Of a stretch of DNA of 32,016 nucleotides, positions 1 to 7,234 are shown piece by piece. The stretch is from Armatimonadota bacterium. Lineage in GTDB: Bacteria > Armatimonadota > Zipacnadia > Zipacnadales > FEN-943. The position numbers and the translations under genes are program-made. The notes under the pieces were generated by a model. It ran no database searches, was not told the DNA's origin, and saw only the letters and a program-made list of their open reading frames with translations. The stretch covers positions 1-32,016 of the forward strand of contig PMZA01000294.1 in NCBI GenBank assembly GCA_003170595.1, given 5' to 3'. Every line of letters starts with the position of its first letter. The stretch's first letter is position 1.

Positions 1-689
1 TACATGCCGAGGTGCTCCATGACGGGCATGCCCCGGGAGGTGGCGTTGCGGACGACGCACTCCAGGGGGAACATGTGGGGCGCGCCGTCGGCAAGTTCAT
101 CGAAGACGAAGTAGGGCGTGAAGCAGGCGGCGCCGAAGTGGAACTTCGACCAGAAATCGTAGAGGCGGCCGAGGGTGTCGCGATCGTAGCGCTTCCAGCC
201 GTCGGCCATGTCGCGGACGTTCATCGTGAGGAAGTACATGCTGATGGGGCTCAGGTCGAAGAAGTCGAGGGAGGCGGGATGGCGCTTCTTTGCGGCAAAG
301 GCGACGTCGGGGCCGGCGAGGGCGTGGGCTTTGAGGAGGGCTTCGGCGGCGGAAGGTGATGCGGCGGAGAGGGCGTAGACCGCTGAGCCTTTGCGGACAA
401 AGACGAGAACGCGGGCGCCATCGACGGTGAGGGCCGGGGCGCCGCCGGAAAGCTTGACCTCCCGCGGACCGGCGAGCTTGTCCCACGAATAGTCGGCGCG
501 GAGCTTGCTGAGCAGGCGGTCGACGAGGTCGGGTGAGGCGCAGGTGAAGGTGGCGACTCCGTCGCCAGATGGGGCACGGTCAATGCTGAGCCGAAGATGG
601 CCGTAGCCGGCAAGGTCGGCGTCGATCGGGGCGGCGGAAGCAATCGCCACCGTAAGTAAAGCAAGCGTTGGCGTGAGAAGGCGTCGCAT
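1..689 (-). CDS. Secreted protein of unknown function, C-terminus truncated by window edge (MRRLLTPTLALLTVAIASAAPIDADLAGYGHLRLSIDRAPSG...)
   Basis: Manual reverse-strand translation from ATG (cat at 687-689) is open to the left edge. It has a signal peptide and a globular composition. The frame is absent from the ORF track because it has no stop in the window. Confidence 0.75.
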   Translation of the reverse strand, partial: MRRLLTPTLALLTVAIASAAPIDADLAGYGHLRLSIDRAPSGDGVATFTCASPDLVDRLLSKLRADYSWDKLAGPREVKLSGGAPALTVDGARVLVFVRKGSAVYALSAASPSAAEALLKAHALAGPDVAFAAKKRHPASLDFFDLSPISMYFLTMNVRDMADGWKRYDRDTLGRLYDFWSKFHFGAACFTPYFVFDELADGAPHMFPLECVVRNATSRGMPVMEHLGM

Positions 690-812
690 GACGGCCCGTT
701 CGCCGGCGAAGGCCGTTTGCCTGCCCCGGGGGCGAGGAAGGTGAGGGCGGCGGCGAGGCGAAAACTGAGCCGCTGGGCCCCCAGATATCGTGATCATCCG
801 GAGGCGGACGCA

Positions 813-1835
813 ATGATCAAGGCTAGCATGCAGATTGTGGTATTGGTGATGCTCGGGGTGGGACTGGTCGGGCTTGGAACTGCGCAGGCGGCGCCGGGGC
901 CATCGCTGCCCGGGCCGGAAACTTATACGCTGATAGCGGACTTTGGGATGCAGTCGCCGGTGACGACGCGCCTGCTGTCGATGGGCGCGCCGATAGCGTG
1001 CATGAACGATGTGATGTTCGCGAATCCGGCCTTCGCCGGGGCGCAGAAGACGGCGTCGGCCGGGCTGCGGTGGACGCAGACGGACTTCGACAACGGGCCG
1101 ACGGTTTCGAGCAGCCTGGTGCATGTGACCTATCCGACCCATGCGAATGAGACGGGCTTTGAGGCGACGCTCATCGACGTAGACACGAGGGATGAGGGGC
1201 TGGCGCTGCCCGGGCAATACCCGATGGGGCTAGACATGAGCGAGGACGCGTGGGTGGTAGACTACGGGCGGAGGATCAAGCCGAAGTGGCTGGTGGGCCT
1301 GAGCGTGCTCGGACGCGAGCGGTTGGACTTCGGCATGAGCATGGGCGGGCAGAAGCTTGTGGACTATCTGGGCAAGGCCGAGTATGGCGCGCAGGTCGGG
1401 GCGGCGTATGAGTGGGCGCCGGAGGATTACATCGGCCTGATCTACAGCTTCACCAAGCACGACGTCACGGCCAACATCGCGCAGATGCCCGGGCCCTTCG
1501 ACATCTCGTTCCATGCGTCTCAGTGGGCGGTCGGGGCATCGCGGCACGTGCGTCCCGATCTCATCCTGCTCGCGGAATGGGACCGTGGCGAGCTGAAGGA
1601 TGACAGCGTGGACAACGTGTCGACTGCCTGGCACTTCGGCGCAGAATACATGATGACCCGGGAGTGGGCGCTGCGGGCCGGGCTGGCCGACGGCAAGCTC
1701 ACGGCGGGCCTCGGGTATGACAGCGCGCGTTGGCGGTTCGAGTATGCCTACCTGCGCGACTGGAATGGCAGCGATGTAGGGCAACTGTTGGGCTCGTCGA
1801 ATACGAACTCTGTGCAAGCCATCTACCGGTGGTGA
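813..1835 (+). CDS. Probable outer-membrane beta-barrel protein, secreted
   Basis: ORF 717..1835; the ATG at 813 follows a ggagg motif and gives a signal peptide (MIKASMQIVVLVMLGVGLVGLGTAQA). Alternating amphipathic strands and a terminal aromatic residue (IYRW) fit a barrel. Confidence 0.65.
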   Translation: MIKASMQIVVLVMLGVGLVGLGTAQAAPGPSLPGPETYTLIADFGMQSPVTTRLLSMGAPIACMNDVMFANPAFAGAQKTASAGLRWTQTDFDNGPTVSSSLVHVTYPTHANETGFEATLIDVDTRDEGLALPGQYPMGLDMSEDAWVVDYGRRIKPKWLVGLSVLGRERLDFGMSMGGQKLVDYLGKAEYGAQVGAAYEWAPEDYIGLIYSFTKHDVTANIAQMPGPFDISFHASQWAVGASRHVRPDLILLAEWDRGELKDDSVDNVSTAWHFGAEYMMTREWALRAGLADGKLTAGLGYDSARWRFEYAYLRDWNGSDVGQLLGSSNTNSVQAIYRW

Positions 1836-1847
1836 GGTGGGCGAGCA

Positions 1848-2405
1848 GTGACGAGGGACAAGGCGCTGGGGTTGCTGGAGGAGTTCACCAAGTCGGACGG
1901 CCTGCGCAAGCACGCGCTGGCCGTCGAGGCGGCTATGCGGGCCTATGCGCGCAAGCTCGGCGAGGACGAGGATTACTGGGGCGTCGTCGGGCTGCTGCAT
2001 GACTTCGACTGGGAGATCCATCCGACGCTGCCCGAGCATCCGGTGAAGGGCGCCGAGATCCTGCGCGAGCGCGGGGTCGATGAGGCGATAGTGCTCGACG
2101 TGGTGTCGCATGGAATCGATACGGGCGTGCCACGTGATACGCCGCTGCGGAAGGTGCTGTTCGCCGTCGATGAGCTGACGGGGTTCATCCTTGCGGTGGC
2201 GGTGGTCAGGCCGTCGCGAAGCCTCAACGACCTTGAGGCGAAGTCGGTCATCAAGAAGATGAAGGACAAATCCTTCGCGGCGGCGGTGAGCCGCGAGGAT
2301 GTGAAGGAAGGGGCTGAGGCGCTCGGGGTTGAGCTGAGCGAGCATGTGCAGTTTGTGATAGAAGCGATGAGGCCGATCGGGGCCCAGCTTGGACTAGAGG
2401 GGTGA
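1848..2405 (+). CDS. HD domain phosphohydrolase
   Basis: GTG start; HD-superfamily motif 'VVGLLHDFDWEIHPTLPEHPVKGAEILRERG...VVSHG'. Confidence 0.85.
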   Translation: MTRDKALGLLEEFTKSDGLRKHALAVEAAMRAYARKLGEDEDYWGVVGLLHDFDWEIHPTLPEHPVKGAEILRERGVDEAIVLDVVSHGIDTGVPRDTPLRKVLFAVDELTGFILAVAVVRPSRSLNDLEAKSVIKKMKDKSFAAAVSREDVKEGAEALGVELSEHVQFVIEAMRPIGAQLGLEG

Positions 2406-2410
2406 GGATC

Positions 2411-2962
2411 ATGAGGATAGTCGGACTGAACGCAAGCCCGAATGAAGATGGGCTAACAGCGACGATGCTGAAGGCAGTGCTTGAAGACGCGGCGGAGGCC
2501 GGGGCTGCGACCGAACTCGTGCACATGAAGCAGCGGAAGCTGAAGGCGTGCCTCCAATGCGACAACGGTTGGGGCATCTGCAGCAAAGAGGGGAACTGCA
2601 TCCTCGAGGATGACATGCAGGCCGTGCGCGAAGAACTGTGGCGCGCGGATGCGATCGTCATCAGCACGCCCGTGTACTTCGGCGAGGTCAGCGAGGTCGC
2701 CAAGAACTTCCTCGACCGCGTGCGCAGGTGTGAGGTAGCCGGGCCGAGCGAGAACAAGATGGCCGGCAAGCTGGGCCTCGCGATCGCGGCGGCGGGCGGG
2801 TCGGGCGGCGGGATCGTGTCGTGCCAGTTTGTGCTCGAGCGGTACTTCCAGCACCTGGGGATCCGCGTGTTCGACATGATCCCGGTGACGCGCTTCACGC
2901 GCGAGTACAAGATCGAGTCGGCGAAGCTGGCGGGGAAGGCGCTGGTGGGGGCGCAGATGTAG
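2411..2962 (+). CDS. Flavodoxin/NADPH-dependent FMN reductase family (iron-sulfur flavoprotein-like)
   Basis: 'MRIVGLNASPNEDGLT', 'CLQCDNGWGICSKEGNCILEDDM', 'ADAIVISTPVYFGEVSEVAKNFLDR' are typical of the family. Confidence 0.88.
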   Translation: MRIVGLNASPNEDGLTATMLKAVLEDAAEAGAATELVHMKQRKLKACLQCDNGWGICSKEGNCILEDDMQAVREELWRADAIVISTPVYFGEVSEVAKNFLDRVRRCEVAGPSENKMAGKLGLAIAAAGGSGGGIVSCQFVLERYFQHLGIRVFDMIPVTRFTREYKIESAKLAGKALVGAQM

Positions 2963-3050
2963 GGCGAGGTGGGTGCCAGGCGAAAACCAGGCCCTTGGCG
3001 GAGACGCGCAGCGTCTCGGAGGCGCTGGGCGCCTCAAGCTCAGGATGACA
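2960..3050 (+). repeat. Dispersed intergenic repeat, copy C (divergent)
   Basis: 'tagggcgaggtgggtgccaggcgaaaaccaggccctt...ctcaggatgaca' shares blocks with the copies at 22326 and 22728. It begins on the stop codon of the upstream gene. Confidence 0.6.
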
Positions 3051-3069
3051 CCGAGAAGCATAAAGCGCG

Positions 3070-3109
3070 GCGGGGCCTAAGGCCCCGCCCGGCGGACGCA
3101 AGCGTCCGC
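3070..3109. other. Two adjacent perfect hairpins (gcggggcc-taa-ggccccgc and gcggacgc-aa-gcgtccgc)
   Basis: Perfect 8-bp stems at 3070-3077/3081-3088 and 3092-3099/3102-3109. Confidence 0.7.
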
Positions 3110-3170
3110 ACAGTAAGCTACAGACGGATCTGATCCTTGTCCACTCTTGAACTGAAAGGCAGGATTCACC

Positions 3171-3515
3171 ATGGAAGGGTTGCACTATATCTCTTATTTC
3201 TTTGGCGGCGCATTTCTTTCCAATGCCCTTCCCCACTTTGTCAGTGGGTCGCTGGGACAACCCTTTCAAAGCCCTTTCGCTAAGCCGCCCGGTCAGGGAC
3301 TTTCCTCTTCGACCGTCAACGTGATGTGGGGCTTTTTCAACCTCGCCCTCGCTTACGTACTGATCTGCCACGTCGGAGACTTCAACCTGCGCTCCATCGC
3401 CCATGCGGCAACTCTGGGGCTGGGTTTTCTTCTTATGGGCCTGATGAGTGCGCGCCACTTTGGCAGATTCCATGGCGGCCATTCTCCCGAGGCATCTAGT
3501 GATAGTTCCCGTTGA
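3171..3515 (+). CDS. Small membrane protein of unknown function
   Basis: 114 aa with hydrophobic segments ('VNVMWGFFNLALAYVLI', 'AATLGLGFLLMGLMSA'). Base composition is visibly less GC-rich than the neighbours. Confidence 0.7.
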   Translation: MEGLHYISYFFGGAFLSNALPHFVSGSLGQPFQSPFAKPPGQGLSSSTVNVMWGFFNLALAYVLICHVGDFNLRSIAHAATLGLGFLLMGLMSARHFGRFHGGHSPEASSDSSR

Positions 3516-3633
3516 AGCCCCTCGTGAATCCGACCGGCTCGATCCATCGGTTTGGAGGATCAGCTCCGTTAGGGCGAGAGCGGAAAGGCAAGACCCTTGC
3601 TCGCGCGGTAGGCGGTTTGTAGACCGGTGAACG

Positions 3634-4032
3634 ATGGGAGCCATACTCGGCCTCGGCGTTGATGTTGTCTCCGTAGCACGAATCGGCCGGCTCAAAGACC
3701 GGCTCGGTGCTCGATTCCTCGAGCGCGTCTTCACCGCCGACGAACTCGCTGACTTCGGCCCGGGACCCGTCCCCGATGAGCGCGTGGCCGCACGCTTTGC
3801 CGCCAAGGAAGCCGTCATGAAGGCGCTCGGGACGGGCTGGGCGGCCGGCGTCGGGTTCAAACAGATCGAGGTCAGCAACCTCCCCAGCGGGCGCCCCCTC
3901 GCGAAGCTTAGCGGAGCCGCCGCTGACATCGCCCGCGAGCTTGGCGCCGCGAACATCCTCATCACGATGGCCAATGAGCGGGAATGGGCGGTCGCCGTCG
4001 CCCTGCTGGAGGGCGGCGATGCGGATCGCTGA
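3634..4032 (+). CDS. acpS: Holo-[acyl-carrier-protein] synthase
   Basis: 'GLGVDVVSVARIGRLKDRLG..FLERVFTADEL' and 'RFAAKEAVMKALGTGW.AGVGFKQIEV' match the AcpS family. Confidence 0.93.
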   Translation: MGAILGLGVDVVSVARIGRLKDRLGARFLERVFTADELADFGPGPVPDERVAARFAAKEAVMKALGTGWAAGVGFKQIEVSNLPSGRPLAKLSGAAADIARELGAANILITMANEREWAVAVALLEGGDADR

Positions 4033-5095
4033 CCGGTATGCCCTGCGCCACCTGATCCTCCCCTCCCTGATCGGCCTCGCGGTGTTCGCGTGCATCATGC
4101 TCGCGGAAGTGGCGTGGCGAATATCCGGCATGATGGCTGGCTCGCACGTGACGATGGGCACGCTCGCGATGTACTTCCTCCTCAATGTGCCGCGCGTGGT
4201 CGTGTGGTCGATTCCCGTGGCGCTGCTGCTGGGCGTGAGCATGGCCATGACCGGGATGGAGCGGCATGGGGAAATCACGGCGATGCGGTGCGGCGGGGTC
4301 GGGCTCGCGCGGATACAGACGCCGTGGATCGTGCTCGGGGCGGCGGCGGCGGGGCTGGCGATATGGATGACGCAATACGTCGTGCCAGATACCACCGAGC
4401 GGGCGGATCAGCTCTTCGAGCAGATGACCTTCCAGGCGCCGGTGGCCAAGCTCGCGTACGACCAGCTCTTCCGGTCGCCGGATGGGCGGCTGTTCTACGT
4501 GAAGAAGATGGATGCCGAGAAGAACGTGCTGGAGGACGTCGCGATCTGGCACACCGACCGGCAGGGGCGCGTGCGGCAGATCGACCTCGCGCGGCAGGCG
4601 CGGGTGGAGGGCAGGCAGTGGGTGCTGCTGAAGGGGTACTCGCGGCTCTTTGCGGCGGATGGACGGCCGCTGGGCGTGCCGACGGAGTTCACGCGACGGC
4701 CGGTCGTGTTGTGGGCGGCGATCCAGCAATACTACTCGGATAAGCGAACGCCGTACGAGATGAGCATCACCGAGATCCAGGACCTCACGCGCGTGCTGGA
4801 GGCCGGGGGGAAGGATGCGCATCAACTGATGGTGCACCTGCACTTCAAGTACTCGATCCCGTGCGCGGCGTTCATCTTCGTGCTGCTGGCGGCGCCGCTT
4901 GCGCACAAGTACGCGCGGATGGGGAGCTTCGCGGGGATCGTGCTGGCGATAGTGATATTGTTCCTGTACAACGGCGTGAGGTCGTGGACGCTGGCGCTGG
5001 GTCTGGCCGGGAGCATGCCGCCGGTGGTCGCCGGATGGCTGCCGAACGTGATATTCGGGGCGGTCGGGGTGTGGCTGGTGTCGGTGCAGAAATGA
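4019..5095 (+). CDS. LptF/LptG family permease (LPS export)
   Basis: YjgP/YjgQ-type topology: 'IADRYALRHLILPSLIGLAVFACIML', long periplasmic domain, C-terminal TM segments. Start overlaps acpS by 14 nt. Confidence 0.88.
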   Translation: MRIADRYALRHLILPSLIGLAVFACIMLAEVAWRISGMMAGSHVTMGTLAMYFLLNVPRVVVWSIPVALLLGVSMAMTGMERHGEITAMRCGGVGLARIQTPWIVLGAAAAGLAIWMTQYVVPDTTERADQLFEQMTFQAPVAKLAYDQLFRSPDGRLFYVKKMDAEKNVLEDVAIWHTDRQGRVRQIDLARQARVEGRQWVLLKGYSRLFAADGRPLGVPTEFTRRPVVLWAAIQQYYSDKRTPYEMSITEIQDLTRVLEAGGKDAHQLMVHLHFKYSIPCAAFIFVLLAAPLAHKYARMGSFAGIVLAIVILFLYNGVRSWTLALGLAGSMPPVVAGWLPNVIFGAVGVWLVSVQK

Positions 5096-5122
5096 ACCCT
5101 GAACGAGGAGAACACGGAAGCC

Positions 5123-5770
5123 ATGAAGACAGTTGTGTGCCTGGGAGACTCGATCACGGCGGCGGTGTGCGAGCAGGTCAGCGCGGAGCAGAGCTATTGC
5201 GGGCTGATTGAGAAGATGCTCAACGAGGCCGGGGTGGAGGCGAAGGTGGTCAACGCGGGCATCGGCGGACATACCTCGCAGGACGGGCTGGCGCGGCTGG
5301 AGACCGACGTCCTGGCGCATCAGCCGGATGTGGTGACCGTCATGTTCGGCACGAATGACCAGTCGCACATCGTGGGCGATGAGAAGCCGCGGGTGAGGAT
5401 CGAGGACTATGAGGTCGCGATGAGGGAAATTGTGCGGCTGTCGAGGCTGGCGGGAGCGGAGGTCGTGCTGTTGACGCCGCCGCCGCTGAGCGACGGGTGG
5501 TTCAAGATCGCGGAGGTGCCGGCGTTCTACCACAGCCTCGGCGCGTCGGTGATGGTCGGGCAATACGCCGACCGCGTGAGGACCATCGCGCGGACGCTGA
5601 ATACGCCACTCGTGGACATCTACCAGGCGTTCGTCGCTGCGATGATCGAGGGCGCGGACATCGATGCGATCATGCCAGACGGCGTGCATCCGTGGGCGGA
5701 AGGCCACAGGATGATGGCGATGGAAATGGTCGCCGAGGTAGCGGGGGCGCTGCAGCCGGGGTGTGGCTGA
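5123..5770 (+). CDS. SGNH/GDSL hydrolase family protein
   Basis: Block I 'VVCLGDSITAA', 'VVTVMFGTNDQ', C-terminal 'MPDGVHPWAEGHRMMA' catalytic Asp/His. Confidence 0.93.
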   Translation: MKTVVCLGDSITAAVCEQVSAEQSYCGLIEKMLNEAGVEAKVVNAGIGGHTSQDGLARLETDVLAHQPDVVTVMFGTNDQSHIVGDEKPRVRIEDYEVAMREIVRLSRLAGAEVVLLTPPPLSDGWFKIAEVPAFYHSLGASVMVGQYADRVRTIARTLNTPLVDIYQAFVAAMIEGADIDAIMPDGVHPWAEGHRMMAMEMVAEVAGALQPGCG

Positions 5771-5782
5771 GGGTAGGCCGAC

Positions 5783-5800
5783 GCAACCCGGTCGGGTTGC
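5783..5800. other. Intercistronic perfect hairpin gcaacccg-gt-cgggttgc
   Basis: 8-bp perfect inverted repeat between the SGNH and ceramidase-like genes. Confidence 0.6.
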
Positions 5801-5844
5801 CTTGCGAGGGGCAGGCTCCAACTGAATCGCCGGGAGGGAGTTGG

Positions 5845-7227
5845 ATGAAACTAGGGTGGGCGCAGGTTGATGTGAGTCCCCTGGAACCCGTGGCTCTGCG
5901 CGGGCAGCATGTCACGCGGATATCCACGCATATCGAGGACCCGGTGACCGTCACGGCGCTGGCGATCGAGAGCGGCGGCGAGCAGGCCGTGCTCGTGTCG
6001 TGCGACCGGGTGAGCGTGCCGACGTTTATCCTCAACCGAGTGTGCGACGCTGTGGCGGCGCGGCTGGACGACTTCGATCCGGCGAAGCTGTTCATGACCT
6101 GCACCCACACCCATACCGCGCCGGAGGTCGAGGAGGGCTTCTACCCCGTCGACGACCCAACGGTGATGACGCCGACGGCGTACGCCGACTACTTCGTCGA
6201 GCATGCGGCGGAGGTCATCGCCAAGGCGTGGAAGCGACGCGAGGAGGGCGGGATCAGCCGGGGCTTCGCATACGCGGTCATCGGGCACAACCGGCGGGTG
6301 GCGTACAAGGACGGGCATGCGCAGATGTACGGCACGGCCAATCGTCCGGACTTCGAGTGCATCGAGGGGTATGAGGACCACAGCGTCGACCTCCTCTTCA
6401 CGTGGGATGGGTTGGGGCGGATAACGGGCGTGGCCATCGATGTGCCGTGCCCGTCGCAGGAGGTCGAGGGCGAGTACTTCGTCTCGGCCGACTTCTGGCA
6501 TGACGCGCGCGAGGAGATCAAGAAGCGGTTGGGGGCGCACGTGAACGTGCTCGCGCTGTGCGGCGCGGGCGGCGATCAGTCGCCGCACCTGCAGATCTAC
6601 AAGCAACAAGAGGACGAGCTTCTGCGACGCAAGGGTCTGAGCAGGCGGCAGGAGATCGGGCGGAGAATCGCCGACGCGGTCAGCAGCGCGGTTGAGGCCG
6701 CGGCGAAGGAGATCGAGGTCGAGCCGGTCTTCAAGCATCTCGTGCGGACGATCGACATGCCGCTGCGGATGGTGACGGACGCCGAGCATGAGAAGGCGTC
6801 ACGCGAGTATGCCGAGATGCAGGCCACTCAGCCTGACCCCGCGGACCTGCAGGCGACGTCGTACAGGGTGATCATCTCCGGGCGGTGCAAGGACGTCATG
6901 GACCGTCACGCGCGGCAGAAACCGGGCGAGACGAAGCCGGTGGAGATTCACGCGCTGAGGATCGGGGAGGCGGCGATGGCGACCAATCCCTTCGAGCTGT
7001 ACCTCGACTATGGGTTGCGCATCAAGGCCCGGAGCAAGGCGGCGCAGACCATCCTTGTGCAGCTAACGGCGTCGAGGGCGGAGGAGGTCGTCACCTATCT
7101 GCCGACGGCGCGGGCTATCGAGGGGCAGGGGTACGGGGCGGAGATACCGGATGGGATCTTCGGGCCGGAGGGCGGGCAGGCGTTGGTGGAGGAGACGCTG
7201 GGGATGATCGATGAGATGTGGGAGTGA
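5845..7227 (+). CDS. Neutral/alkaline non-lysosomal ceramidase N-terminal-domain-like protein
   Basis: 'MKLGWAQVDVSPLEPVALRGQ', 'AVLVSCDRVSVP', 'LFMTCTHTHTAPE', 'LCGAGGDQSP'. ORF 5497..7227 contains this start in frame. Confidence 0.85.
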   Translation: MKLGWAQVDVSPLEPVALRGQHVTRISTHIEDPVTVTALAIESGGEQAVLVSCDRVSVPTFILNRVCDAVAARLDDFDPAKLFMTCTHTHTAPEVEEGFYPVDDPTVMTPTAYADYFVEHAAEVIAKAWKRREEGGISRGFAYAVIGHNRRVAYKDGHAQMYGTANRPDFECIEGYEDHSVDLLFTWDGLGRITGVAIDVPCPSQEVEGEYFVSADFWHDAREEIKKRLGAHVNVLALCGAGGDQSPHLQIYKQQEDELLRRKGLSRRQEIGRRIADAVSSAVEAAAKEIEVEPVFKHLVRTIDMPLRMVTDAEHEKASREYAEMQATQPDPADLQATSYRVIISGRCKDVMDRHARQKPGETKPVEIHALRIGEAAMATNPFELYLDYGLRIKARSKAAQTILVQLTASRAEEVVTYLPTARAIEGQGYGAEIPDGIFGPEGGQALVEETLGMIDEMWE

Positions 7228-7234
7228 GGGGAAG

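Noticed and set aside
3962-5821. 619-aa antisense ORF (-) over lptF/G and the SGNH gene
   Set aside because: Arg/His/Pro-rich low-complexity translation, a typical GC-rich shadow ORF opposite genes with clear family matches.
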